NCBI RefSeq assembly: GCF_000716435.1
Contig: NZ_JNWO01000002.1
Coordinates: forward strand, 310,001-374,000
Direction of reading: 5' to 3'
Length of the DNA: 64,000 nucleotides
Origin: Streptomyces xylophagus
GTDB taxonomy: Bacteria; Actinomycetota; Actinomycetes; Streptomycetales; Streptomycetaceae
The notes under the pieces were generated by a model. The model saw only the letters and a program-made list of their open reading frames with translations, was not told where the DNA came from and ran no database searches. Position numbers and translations under genes: made by a program. This document shows positions 51,051 to 60,050 of the stretch, in pieces. Positions within the stretch are counted from its first letter, which is position 1. Each line of letters begins with the position of its first letter.

Positions 51051-51068
51051 TGCTTTGTCAAGCAAGTA
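51051..51068 (-). promoter_or_regulatory. MarR-type operator before the LLM oxidoreductase gene
   Basis: TGCTTTGTCAAGCAAGTA, an exact 18-base copy of the site at 44048-44065. On the minus strand it contains TTGACA, a consensus -35. It is 63 bases upstream of the LLM start. Confidence 0.75.
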
Positions 51069-51161
51069 AATGAGAGATGGAGCGATCGATTTCGACTCGT
51101 CCGGTACCGCGTGGCGCCGTTTCCACCGGCTGACGCCACGCGGCTGTCCGTCGTCGCAGTC

Positions 51162-51713
51162 TCAGGCGCGGACCGGTTCGCGCGGGTTCGTGTTGCTGCG
51201 GAGGCGCCGCTCCTCGAACGAGGCGAAGACCACCGAGACGCCGTAGACGAGGCTGAACAGGCCGAAGACCGTGGCGAGTGAGGCCGCGCCGATGTCCGGG
51301 CGGACGAAGAGCGAGAACGCGAGGAGGATCGCCACTGCGCCGGACAAGAGGAACAGGGTCCGCTCGCCCGCCGACTCGCCGCGTTGGAAGGCCAGGGCTA
51401 TCTCCATGGCGCCGGTCGTCAGGGCCCAGGCGGCGACCCAGATCGTGAGCGCGAGCGCCGTGATGCCGGGCCACGCCAGCGCGACCACGCCGGCCGCGAG
51501 CGAGAGCAGGGCGAGCAGCAGCCAGCCGACGACGGGTCCCACCCGGTCGCTGGCGAAGGCGCGGGCGCTGTCCGTCGCCGCGGTCATGAACGCGTAGACG
51601 GCGAAGAGGATGACGAAGGCGCCGACGGTGATGCCGGGCCAGGCGACGGAGACGACGCCGAGGATCACGGCCAGCAGACCGCGCCAGAGCAGTACGTTGG
51701 GTGAGCTGAACAT
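51162..51713 (-). CDS. HdeD-family membrane protein
   Basis: 183 residues with six hydrophobic segments in three similar pairs, each with the pattern VAWPGITxxAxxxxxxxY or W (VSVAWPGITVGAFVILFAVYAF, VALAWPGITALALTIWVAAWAL). This is the HdeD/DUF308 acid-resistance membrane family. ATG 51713 has GGAAGG upstream and starts just before the first segment, so it is preferred to ATG 51728. The function in actinobacteria is unproven; envelope stress is the usual inference. It stands alone between the LLM gene and the divergent kinase-fold fusion gene. Confidence 0.85.
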   Translation of the reverse strand: MFSSPNVLLWRGLLAVILGVVSVAWPGITVGAFVILFAVYAFMTAATDSARAFASDRVGPVVGWLLLALLSLAAGVVALAWPGITALALTIWVAAWALTTGAMEIALAFQRGESAGERTLFLLSGAVAILLAFSLFVRPDIGAASLATVFGLFSLVYGVSVVFASFEERRLRSNTNPREPVRA

Positions 51714-51806
51714 GGTCACCTTCCACATACGAGGGTGTCGCCTCGTTCTACGCCCGAGGCCGGGGTTCGCCAGGAAGGCTAGAGTCGCGCCTCCCGGCCG
51801 CGATCT

Positions 51807-51847
51807 GTCATACGACTGCATCCCCTACTTCCTTACTCCTCTACGGT
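51807..51847 (+). promoter_or_regulatory. GTC-N4-GAC box with -10 before the kinase-fold/LPG fusion gene
   Basis: GTCATACGAC (51807-51816) followed by TGCATCC, 18 bases, then TACGGT (51842-51847). The spacing from the CAT/CAAGCC part to TACGRT equals that at 54504-54547. The downstream bases differ from the consensus CAAGCC at two positions. Confidence 0.45.
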
Positions 51848-51947
51848 CGTCACATGAAGCGGTGCAGCCATCTGACGGATGCACGGACCGAGGTACTGCG
51901 CGATCATCGATGCCTCCTGGCTTTCGGCCTGTCGACGAGGAGCCGAC

Positions 51948-54434
51948 GTGATCAAAGGGATCGAAGGCCACGGTGTCCAAGTGACTCCGGTGATCGATGT
52001 GCCGCCTCGGCGGCCCGTTCGCCGGGCGGTCGATCTGTGGCGGCTGCTGGTGTCCCTGGCCGTACTCGTGGTGACGGTCCTGCTGGCCGTCGCGACGCGC
52101 GACTTCGTCCGCGCCGCCCAGCAGGGACTGCTCAGCACCGCGACCGCCCTGCCTCCGGCACTGCGGGACGTCCTGGTGGGAACGGTGCAGGCCGTCGCCA
52201 TGGTCGCGCCGATCGCGGCTGTGGTGGTGTGGGTGGTACGACGGCGGGTCGACCCGGCGCTACGGGTCCTGCCCGCGGCGGCGCTGGGTGCGGTCGGCGC
52301 GTGGTCGCTCACGCACCTGGCACTGGTGCGCGGGCGGCCCGATGCGTGGCCGGAGGTGCTCAAGGGCCGGGACGGTCTGGTGCAGGCCGGCTGGCCGTCG
52401 GCCGTGTATCTGGCGGCCTGCGCTGCGGCGGTCGTCGCGGCGGGGCCCTGGCTGGGGGCGCGCCCACGGCGGGCACTGTGGTCACTGACCGCCCTGTGCG
52501 CCCTGCTGAGCGTCGTCGCCGCCGCGATCGTGCCGTTGGATGCCGTCGCCGCGCTCGCCGTGGGCGCCGCCGCCGGGTCGGCCGTCCTGTTGCTGGGCGG
52601 GGCCCCCGCCGACCGCCCGACGGCACAGGCGGTCGCCGACGCCCTGGTCGCGTCCGGGATTCCGGTCGCCACGCTCCGTGAGCTGCCCGCGGACGAGCAG
52701 GTGTCGGGGGAGGGGACCGTCTACCGCGCCGTGGTCACCGCCGGTTCCCGGCTGGCGGTGCGGGTGCTCGCCGCCGAGGACCACAACCGCGACCTCTTCC
52801 ACCGGCTCGCCCGGCGGACCCTGCTGCGCCACCCCGCCGACCCGGCCGCCCAGACACCGCTCGGAGCCGCCGAGCACGAACTGCTCATGCTCGTCTTCGC
52901 GGCCCGCACCGGCGCCCGGGTGGACGAACCGGTGATGGCGTACCCGGTGGCCGGGGGCGGCGCGCTCGTGGCGACCGTCGAGCGGGACGCGCGTGCGCTG
53001 TCCACGTTGCGGGACGAGGAGCTGACCGATCAACTCCTCGGCGGGGTATGGGCGTCCGTGGCCCGGCTCCAGGAACACCGGCTGGGGCATGGGGCGTTGC
53101 GTCCGGAGCACGTGTTCGTCGAGCCGGATGGTGAGAGCAGGCTCGCCGCGTTCGCGCGCGGGCGGCTCAACGCTCCGCCCGAGGTACTGGGCGGTGACAT
53201 CGCCGAGTTGCTGGCCACGACCGCCGTACGGGTCCGACCCCGGCGTGCCACCGCGTGCGCACTGGCCGGGCTGGGACCGGAACTGCTGGCGACCGCACTG
53301 CCGTACCTCCAGCCGCTCGCCCTGATGGGGTCCGCGCGGCGGGCGGTCGCCCGGTACGACCAGGCCCGGGCGCGGGCGGCCAGGGAGAAGGCCGGGCGGC
53401 GGACACTGCGCGCCGGCGGCCGGCCCAACCTGCTGCACGATCTCGCCGCCGAGGTCTCAACTGTCAGCGGTGCCAAGGCAGTTCCCCCCGCGCATCTGGC
53501 GCGGTTCACGTGGAAGAGCGCCCTGGGACTGGTGGGCGCGTTCCTGGTGCTCCATCTCGTGCTGCCGCAGCTGGCCAACGCGCCCGCGGCCGTCCACGCA
53601 CTCCGCGACGCGAACTGGTGGTGGGTGCTCGCGGTGCTGCCCATCACCTTCCTCTCGCAGGCCTTCTCGACCTGCCTGCAACAGGGCACCATCCCGGACA
53701 GGCTGCCGTTCGGCCCCACCTACCAGGTGCAGTTCGCCAGTTCGTTCCTCAACCGGATCACGCCGAGCAACGTGGGCGGCATGGCGCTCAACCTGCGCTA
53801 CCTGCAGAAGACGGGCATCGAGACCGGGGCCGCCACCGCCTCCGTCGGACTGCAGAGCCTGGCCGGCGCGGTCTCCAACACCGTCGTCGCCGCCGTCTTC
53901 TTCGCCTGGGCCGGACGACGCCACGCCGGAGTGCATCTGGACCTGTCCGCCGGCCGCTACGCCCTGTGGGCCATCGCGCTGGCGCTCGCCGCCGGGGGTC
54001 TGCTCGCCTTCACTCCGCCCGGCCGCCGCTTCCTGCACGACAAGGTGTGGCCCTTCCTCCGCGCGGCCGGTTCGACGATCGCCGGGATCGCGACCGAACC
54101 GGCCAAGGTCGTCCTGGGTGTCGTCGGCGCCCTGGGCCTGCCCCTCATCCAGGTCGTCGGCCTCGCCATGAGCCTGCACGCACTGGGCGGCGGCCTTCCC
54201 TTCGTCCAGGTCGGAGCCGTGTACATGGCGGCCCGGCTGATCGCCAACGCGGCCCCCGTACCCGGCGGGCTGGGCGCGCTGGAGGCCGGACTCATCGCCG
54301 GTCTGACGACCCTCGGCGTGGCGGCGGGGGCGGCCACCTCGGCGGTGCTTGTCTACCGGCTGCTCACGTTCTGGCTGAACGTGCCGCTGGGCGCCCTGGC
54401 CCTCAGCGTGGTGCAGCGACGGGGCTACGTGTGA
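51948..54434 (+). CDS. Pseudokinase-like domain fused to LPG-synthase-type membrane domain
   Basis: 828 residues. Five or six membrane segments (about 20-215) precede a cytoplasmic region (about 230-500) with a kinase-like outline: LAVRVLAAEDHNRDLFHRLARR, VDEPVMAYPVAGGGALVATV and LGHGALRPEHVFVEPDG. The catalytic loop HGDL reads HGAL (Ala383), the DFG position reads AF (Ala401-Phe402), and the beta-3 Lys is Arg in VRVL, so phosphotransfer is unlikely. The C-terminal half (about 525-828) is a complete UPF0104 domain with RITPSNVGGMALNLRYLQKTG and PVPGGLGALEAGLIAGL. GTG 51948 has GAGGAG upstream. Probably a regulated lipid transporter in the membrane. Confidence 0.85.
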   Translation: MIKGIEGHGVQVTPVIDVPPRRPVRRAVDLWRLLVSLAVLVVTVLLAVATRDFVRAAQQGLLSTATALPPALRDVLVGTVQAVAMVAPIAAVVVWVVRRRVDPALRVLPAAALGAVGAWSLTHLALVRGRPDAWPEVLKGRDGLVQAGWPSAVYLAACAAAVVAAGPWLGARPRRALWSLTALCALLSVVAAAIVPLDAVAALAVGAAAGSAVLLLGGAPADRPTAQAVADALVASGIPVATLRELPADEQVSGEGTVYRAVVTAGSRLAVRVLAAEDHNRDLFHRLARRTLLRHPADPAAQTPLGAAEHELLMLVFAARTGARVDEPVMAYPVAGGGALVATVERDARALSTLRDEELTDQLLGGVWASVARLQEHRLGHGALRPEHVFVEPDGESRLAAFARGRLNAPPEVLGGDIAELLATTAVRVRPRRATACALAGLGPELLATALPYLQPLALMGSARRAVARYDQARARAAREKAGRRTLRAGGRPNLLHDLAAEVSTVSGAKAVPPAHLARFTWKSALGLVGAFLVLHLVLPQLANAPAAVHALRDANWWWVLAVLPITFLSQAFSTCLQQGTIPDRLPFGPTYQVQFASSFLNRITPSNVGGMALNLRYLQKTGIETGAATASVGLQSLAGAVSNTVVAAVFFAWAGRRHAGVHLDLSAGRYALWAIALALAAGGLLAFTPPGRRFLHDKVWPFLRAAGSTIAGIATEPAKVVLGVVGALGLPLIQVVGLAMSLHALGGGLPFVQVGAVYMAARLIANAAPVPGGLGALEAGLIAGLTTLGVAAGAATSAVLVYRLLTFWLNVPLGALALSVVQRRGYV

Positions 54435-54503
54435 GGTGAGATGCGGCGTTCGCGGCGCACCCGGGCGTCGTCGGCGTCGTAGCGCCGCTTTGTGGTGCCG
54501 GCT

Positions 54504-54547
54504 CCAGTCATATGACTCAAGCCCTGTCGCCGCTGCTTGCCTACGAT
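54504..54547 (+). promoter_or_regulatory. GTC-N4-GAC/CAAGCC box with -10 before the first LuxR-type gene
   Basis: CCAGTCATATGACTCAAGCC (54504-54523), 18 bases, TACGAT (54542-54547). Predicted transcription start near 54554, giving a leader of about 37 bases before GTG 54591. GTCATATGAC is a perfect 10-bp palindrome. Confidence 0.65.
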
Positions 54548-54590
54548 TGCGGCGGGAAGGTGTGGAGCCTTCTGGAAACGGGGGAGACGC

Positions 54591-57275
54591 GTGGACGAAC
54601 CCGGGCTCCTCGGCCGCGACGAGCAGCTGAGGGTTCTCCAGGAGCTGCTGGACGGCCTGCCCGATGCCGGCGGCGCCCTGGCGCTGAAGGGCGGTCCCGG
54701 CGTCGGAAAGTCCGTGTTGTTGCGGGCCGCGGCCGAACGTGCCCGTACGGCGGGACGGCAGACGCTGGAGGTCGCCGGGCCGTTCGACGACACACCGTTC
54801 GGTGGTCTGCGGGAGTTGCTGCGGCCGGTGCTCGACACGGTGGACGCGCTGCCCGCGGGGCAGGCCGGCACGTTGCGGTCCGCCCTCGACGCGGGATCCG
54901 GGCCAGGACCGGAGACCTTCAAGGTGGCCCTGGCCGCATTCAACCTGATCACCGCGAAGGCTGCCGAGCAGCCCGTGGTGCTGGTCATCGACGACGTGCA
55001 ACTGCTCGACGAACCCACCCGGGACGTCTTGGCGTTCATCGCGCGCAGGGCGGGCGACCACCCGATCGTCGTCCTCGGGGCGGTCCGTGCGGCACGGACC
55101 CGGGCGAGCGCGCCCGTAGTGGACGTGCCGACGCTGGACGAGCCCTCGGCGCGGCGGCTGCTGGCGCGCCACGCGGCCACACTGCCTCCCGTCGTTCGGG
55201 AGCGGATACTCGGTGAGGCGCTCGGCAACCCGCTCGCTCTGGTCGAACTCCCCGCGGCTTGGCACCGGACGGGACCGCACGGTTCGTGGACCCACCTGCC
55301 GGTGAACCCCACCTTGGCGCGGACGTTCGCGGCCGGGCTCGAGGAGTTGCCGGCGCAGGCCCGGGACGCTTTGCTGGTCGCGGCCGTCGACCAGGTCGGA
55401 GACCTCTCGGAGATCCTGACGGCCGCCTCCGTCCTGGGCGGAAGCGTGGTCGCGGTGGACGTCCTCGACCACGCGGTCGAGGCTTCTTTGATACGGCTCG
55501 ACAGGACGACATTCGGTTTCCTCCATCCCGTGATCCGGTTCGCGGTACTGGACGCGGAGACCCCGGGCCGCCGGCAGGCGGCCAACGCCGCCATGGCGCA
55601 GGCGCTGACCGACCACCCGGACCGGCGCACCTGGCATCGTGCCCAGTGCGTCAATGGCCCCGACGACGAGATCGCGGACCAACTGGCGGACGCCTGCGCC
55701 TCCTTGCTCCGGCGCCACGGAGTCCTCGCGGCCATCCGGGCGCTCGAGCGATCGGCGCAGCTCACGACGGACTCGGCCACCCGGGGACGCCGGTTGCTGG
55801 GTGCCGCCGAGCACGCGTACGGACTCGGCCGCATGCACCTGACCCACTCCCTGATCGACGCGGCGGAGCGGCAGCAGCTCAGCGACGCGGACCGGGCCAA
55901 GGTCTGGTGGTTGCGGGACGTCTCGGACGCGGACCGGTGGCCGGGACCGGCCGGGGCTCGGTCGCACGACTTCACCGAGCTGCCGGCGGGTGATCCCGGC
56001 CCGGCACTCGACCTGCTGGTGAGCGCGGCGCTGCGTGCATACCGGACGGATGCCGAGCCCGCCGCAAGGACCGCCATCGTCCAGGCCGCCGAGCGGCTGA
56101 CCGACAGCGGTGATCCACGCCACACCGTGGCTCTGGCGCTGGCCGAACCCGTGCTGCGCGGCCGGGCGGTGACCGACCGGCTGCCGTCGCACGAGACGGT
56201 GTGGTGCCCTCCCGACGCCGAGGGCCTCCGGCTGTTCGGCATGGCCGCGCACGCGATCGGTGATCCGATCCGCGCGGTCGACCTGCTGAGCCGGGCGGAG
56301 CCAGTCCTTCGCGAACAGGCCAGACTCGGTCTGCTGTCGGAGACGCTCCTCGCCGAAGCAGCCGACCTGCTGCTGATCGGGGACTGGCCGCGTGCCGCCC
56401 GACTCACCGAAGAGTCCCGCCGGATCCTCGTCGAGACCCGGCAGCCGGCCATGGCCGCCGTCCTCACCGGCGTGGACGCGATGGCCGCGGCCCTGCGCGG
56501 ACAGGCCGGGCGCGCGGAGGAGCTGGCCGACGCGGTGGCCGCATGGCAGCGCACCGAACTCGTCCCGACGCTACGGCTGATCCGTGGTCTGGCTCGGCTC
56601 GGTGAGGGGCGGTACACCGAGGCGTACGACGAGCTGGGGCCACTTCTCGACCAGCCGCACGCGGGCCTGCGGTGGGAGGGCTTCGCCGCGGTGATGCCGT
56701 TCGCCATGGCAGCGGATCGCGGCGGCCGCCGTCATGAGGCCGCGCACGTAATCGCGACTATCGAGGAAGCGGCACGCGTGACTCCCGCCCCACTGCTGCA
56801 CGTCCAACTGCCCTACGCACGAGCCGTGTTGGCCCCCGACACGACGGCCGAGGAACTGTACCTGGTCGCGTTGGGCCAGGATCTGTCCCGCTGGCCGCTC
56901 GTGAAAGCGCGGACGGAACACGCGTACGGACAGTGGCTGCGGCGCCGCCGACAGGCCGCCCGGTCCCGCACGATGCTGCTCTCGGCGCGGACCGCTTTCG
57001 ACCTCGTGGGAGCCTCCGACTGGGCGGGCCACCACGTGCCGGCGGTCGACGCCCCGCTGCCGTCCGTCACGGCGCTGCTTTCGCCTCAGGAGACACTGAT
57101 CGTGCGGCTCGCCGCCGAAGGGCTCTCCAACCGGGAGATAGCGGAACGGCTGTATCTCTCGCACCGCACGGTCGCCGCACATCTGTACAGAGCCTTCCCC
57201 AAGCTCGGCATCACCTCGCGCGGCGAGCTGGCGCCGCTGCTGAAGCAGCCGCAACCGGCCGCGAAGGACCACTGA
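54591..57275 (+). CDS. Large ATP-binding LuxR-type (LAL) regulator
   Basis: 894 residues. The N-terminal AAA-type ATPase has LLGRDEQLRVLQELL, Walker A LKGGPGVGKSVLL (about residues 31-43) and Walker B VLVIDDVQLLDEPT (about 125). A long helical middle region follows. The C-terminal LuxR HTH (about 835-890) is canonical: LSPQETLIVRLAAEGLSNREIAERLYLSHRTVAAHLYR. This is the MalT/LAL layout, in which ATP and an inducer control DNA binding. GTG 54591 has GGGGGAG upstream. A paralogue follows immediately at 57396, with the same promoter element before each, so a tandem duplication is likely. Confidence 0.93.
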   Translation: MDEPGLLGRDEQLRVLQELLDGLPDAGGALALKGGPGVGKSVLLRAAAERARTAGRQTLEVAGPFDDTPFGGLRELLRPVLDTVDALPAGQAGTLRSALDAGSGPGPETFKVALAAFNLITAKAAEQPVVLVIDDVQLLDEPTRDVLAFIARRAGDHPIVVLGAVRAARTRASAPVVDVPTLDEPSARRLLARHAATLPPVVRERILGEALGNPLALVELPAAWHRTGPHGSWTHLPVNPTLARTFAAGLEELPAQARDALLVAAVDQVGDLSEILTAASVLGGSVVAVDVLDHAVEASLIRLDRTTFGFLHPVIRFAVLDAETPGRRQAANAAMAQALTDHPDRRTWHRAQCVNGPDDEIADQLADACASLLRRHGVLAAIRALERSAQLTTDSATRGRRLLGAAEHAYGLGRMHLTHSLIDAAERQQLSDADRAKVWWLRDVSDADRWPGPAGARSHDFTELPAGDPGPALDLLVSAALRAYRTDAEPAARTAIVQAAERLTDSGDPRHTVALALAEPVLRGRAVTDRLPSHETVWCPPDAEGLRLFGMAAHAIGDPIRAVDLLSRAEPVLREQARLGLLSETLLAEAADLLLIGDWPRAARLTEESRRILVETRQPAMAAVLTGVDAMAAALRGQAGRAEELADAVAAWQRTELVPTLRLIRGLARLGEGRYTEAYDELGPLLDQPHAGLRWEGFAAVMPFAMAADRGGRRHEAAHVIATIEEAARVTPAPLLHVQLPYARAVLAPDTTAEELYLVALGQDLSRWPLVKARTEHAYGQWLRRRRQAARSRTMLLSARTAFDLVGASDWAGHHVPAVDAPLPSVTALLSPQETLIVRLAAEGLSNREIAERLYLSHRTVAAHLYRAFPKLGITSRGELAPLLKQPQPAAKDH

Positions 57276-57313
57276 AAGCCGAGGTCGCCGTACCGGCGGA
57301 TGCGTGAGCGGGT

Positions 57314-57358
57314 GCAGTCATCCGACGCAAGCCGCTGCCGGTACGGCGTGATTAGCCT
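57314..57358 (+). promoter_or_regulatory. GTC-N4-GAC/CAAGCC box with -10 before the second LuxR-type gene
   Basis: GCAGTCATCCGACGCAAGCC (57314-57333), then TTAGCCT ending at 57358, with TTAGCC 18 bases or TAGCCT 19 bases after the box. It lies in the 120-base gap between the two tandem regulator genes, so the second has its own promoter. Confidence 0.6.
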
Positions 57359-57395
57359 GGAGTTCTACGGGAGTTGGGAGAGCGTCGAGGAAGTC

Positions 57396-60050
57396 ATGGG
57401 TGCGGCGATGCTGATCGGAAGGGAGCGGGAGATCGCCGTGCTGGAAGAGCTCCTCGACCGTACGCCGTCGAGCGGTGCGGTGCTGCTGATGGTCGGGGAC
57501 CCGGGCATCGGCAAGTCCTCGCTGCTGGGAGAGGTGGAGTCCAGGGGGCGGGAGCGGGGTTTCCGGATCCTTCGGCTCGGCGGTGTCGAGTGCGAGGCGG
57601 CGTTTCCCTTCGCGGGACTCCATCAGCTGGTCGGTCCCGTGCTCGATCAAGTCCCGCTGCTTCCCCGGCCCGAGAGAGAAGCGCTGTCGGCGGTGTTCGG
57701 CCTGGTCGAGGGCCCGCCACCGGAGCCGTTCCTGATCGATCTGGCGGTCGTGGACCTGCTGGCGGGCGTGGCGGCCGACCGGCCGGTGCTGATACTCGCC
57801 GACGACGTGCAGTGGCTGGATCCCCAGTCGCACGAGGCGTTGACGCTGGTCGGACGGCGTGTCGCGGCACCGGTGGTGATCGTCGCCGTGATGCGCCGCG
57901 GCCACACGGGCCCGTTCCGCGACGCCGGCTTTGCGGAGCTGGCCGTGGGCGGCGTGGACGACGACGCGGCGGCGCGGATCCTCTCCGCGCACGCCCCCGA
58001 CCTGAGCCCCGCCGAGCGACGCTGGATCAGGCGCGAGGCGCTGGGCAATCCGCTGGCGCTGCGCGAACTGCCCATCGGGATGACGGCACCGCCCTCCGGC
58101 GGACTACGGCCGCCGCCCCTCTCCGACCGGCTGGAGCACGCGTTCGCGGGGCGCGGGGCGGAACTGCCCCCGGCCACCCGGGACGCCCTGCTCGTCGCCG
58201 CCGTCGACCCGACCGACGACCTCGCCGAGATCATCGCCGGGACCTCGGCCCTGCGCGGCGAACCGGTCACTCCTGACGTGCTCGACCCGGCACGGGCCGT
58301 AGGACTGGTGACCGTGGAGGAGGACCGGGTCGCCTTTCTGCACCCGCTGATGCGTTCGGGGCTGCTGCAGGCCGAGGGCCTGGCCCGGCACCACGCGGCG
58401 CACCGGGCGCTGGCGCGCACGCTGGACGACGGGTACCGGCGGACCTGGCACCGCGCACGGTCCATCGTGGGTCCCGACGACCGGATCGCCGACGCTCTCG
58501 AGGCCAACGCCGCACGGGCGCTGATCCGGGGTGCGGTGATCGCGGCGATCAACGACCTTGAGCGCTCGGCACAGTTGACGAGTTGGCCGGCGCTGCGGGG
58601 GCACCGGCTGCTGGCGGCCGCCGGGCACGCGTTCGGCATGGGCCGGGACGACCTCGTCCACGACTTGCTGCGGTCGGCTGCCGGGACCGACCTGACCGAC
58701 CTGGACCGGGCGCGGAGGGAATGGCTCGGCGAGATGTTCGCCCAGGGTCTTCCCCGGGACGCCGCCCGCGTGCACGAGCTGTGCGACATCGCCGTCCGGT
58801 CCGCCCCCGCCGATCCCGATCTGGCGCTCGACATGCTCCTGGTGGCCGCCTTCCGCTGCTTCCTGGCCGACCCCGGACCGGCCGCCCGGGCGCGGGTCGT
58901 CGCCTGCGTCGACCGGCTGCCCGCGACGGTGGACGACCCGCGCCATCTCGCGACCCTGGCCCTCGCGGAACCCCTGTTGCGTGCCGGGCAGGTCATCGAG
59001 ACGCTGACCCGGACACCGCCCGGCGACGACGGGAACGCCCTGCGGATCATGGGCATGGCCGCGCACGCGGTGGGACATCTCGCCCTGGCGGCCGAGCTGT
59101 TGGCCCGCTCCGAGGCGATCCTGCGCCGGCAGGGCCGACTGGGACTGCTCTCCCAGGTGCTGACCATGCAGGCGTGGACGCATGTGCTGCGCGGGGACCT
59201 GGTGGGGGCGGCCGGCGCGGCCGAGGAGGGGAAACGGCTGGCGGCCGAGACGGGGCAGCCGGTGTGGGAGACCGGAACGCTGCTCTGTGACGTCCTGCTG
59301 AAGACCCTCGTCGGTGACACGAAGGGGGCACTCACGCGGGCCACCGAAGCCGAACGGCGGGAGACCCGCGACCGGAACGCCATGCAGTCGTTGCTCCAAC
59401 TCACCCGAGGACTCACGTCACTCGGAGCCGGGCGCGACCGCGACGCCTACCGGACGCTGCGGGCGGTGTTCGACCTGGCCGACCCCAGCTTCCACCGGGC
59501 CGAGCGATACATGAGCCTGATGTTCCTCGCGGACGCCGCCGTCCGCGCCGGACACCGCGAGGACGCCCGCGACCTGGTGGCGGAACTGGAGCCGACCGCA
59601 CGGGCGACGCCGGCGCCGTTGCAGCACATCAACCTGTCGTACGCCCGCGCCGTCCTGGCCGGCGACGACGACGCCGAGGATCTCTACCTGGCGGCGCTAC
59701 GACAGGACCTGTCCCACTGGCCCTACGCCCGGGCCAAGGTCGAGCTGGCGTACGGCTCCTGGCTGCGCGGCCAGGGGCGGGTCCATGAGGCGCGGTCGCT
59801 GCTGACCTCGGCACTGTCCGCCTTCGACCGCATCGGCGCGCTCCCGTCCGGTGACGAGGCCCGACTCGAACTGCGGGCGGCGGGCGCCCCGATCGACTGG
59901 CCCGAGTCGTCCGCCGAGCGGTTGAGGCAGATCACCGAGCTGTCCGCCCTGCGGCTCCCGGACGACGAGATCGCCGAACGGCTCGGCCTGCGGCGGGCAG
60001 TGGTGACGATGTACCGCGAGCGGACGACACGGCCCGACATCCCGCGGTGA
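57396..60050 (+). CDS. Large ATP-binding LuxR-type regulator paralogue with divergent HTH
   Basis: 884 residues, similar along its length to the preceding regulator: LIGREREIAVLEELLDR, Walker A MVGDPGIGKSSLL, Walker B LILADDVQWLDPQS, and shared middle motifs such as GHRLLAAAGHAFGMGRDDLVHDLL. The C-terminal 40 residues have LRQITELSALRLPDDEIAERLGLRRAVVTMYRERTT, where a LuxR HTH is expected but the usual EGxSNREIAxxLxxSxxTVxxHL spacing is only partly kept. DNA binding may be altered or lost. ATG 57396 is chosen because GAGGAAG precedes it and it lies after the predicted transcription start; longer in-frame starts overlap the promoter box. Confidence 0.88.
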   Translation: MGAAMLIGREREIAVLEELLDRTPSSGAVLLMVGDPGIGKSSLLGEVESRGRERGFRILRLGGVECEAAFPFAGLHQLVGPVLDQVPLLPRPEREALSAVFGLVEGPPPEPFLIDLAVVDLLAGVAADRPVLILADDVQWLDPQSHEALTLVGRRVAAPVVIVAVMRRGHTGPFRDAGFAELAVGGVDDDAAARILSAHAPDLSPAERRWIRREALGNPLALRELPIGMTAPPSGGLRPPPLSDRLEHAFAGRGAELPPATRDALLVAAVDPTDDLAEIIAGTSALRGEPVTPDVLDPARAVGLVTVEEDRVAFLHPLMRSGLLQAEGLARHHAAHRALARTLDDGYRRTWHRARSIVGPDDRIADALEANAARALIRGAVIAAINDLERSAQLTSWPALRGHRLLAAAGHAFGMGRDDLVHDLLRSAAGTDLTDLDRARREWLGEMFAQGLPRDAARVHELCDIAVRSAPADPDLALDMLLVAAFRCFLADPGPAARARVVACVDRLPATVDDPRHLATLALAEPLLRAGQVIETLTRTPPGDDGNALRIMGMAAHAVGHLALAAELLARSEAILRRQGRLGLLSQVLTMQAWTHVLRGDLVGAAGAAEEGKRLAAETGQPVWETGTLLCDVLLKTLVGDTKGALTRATEAERRETRDRNAMQSLLQLTRGLTSLGAGRDRDAYRTLRAVFDLADPSFHRAERYMSLMFLADAAVRAGHREDARDLVAELEPTARATPAPLQHINLSYARAVLAGDDDAEDLYLAALRQDLSHWPYARAKVELAYGSWLRGQGRVHEARSLLTSALSAFDRIGALPSGDEARLELRAAGAPIDWPESSAERLRQITELSALRLPDDEIAERLGLRRAVVTMYRERTTRPDIPR

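Noticed and set aside
51854..52681. ATG at the predicted transcription start as a leaderless gene or uORF
   Set aside because: The frame runs out of phase through the coding region of the fusion protein with Arg/Gly-rich filler and no domain.
53457..56252. 931- and 760-residue minus-strand open frames under the LPG fusion and first LAL gene
   Set aside because: No motif, low-complexity composition, and both strands cannot be coding here given intact domains on the plus strand.
57300..57395. GTG or ATG starts giving a longer second LAL protein
   Set aside because: They overlap the promoter box and lie at or before the predicted transcription start; ATG 57396 has a good ribosome site and fits the family N-terminus.
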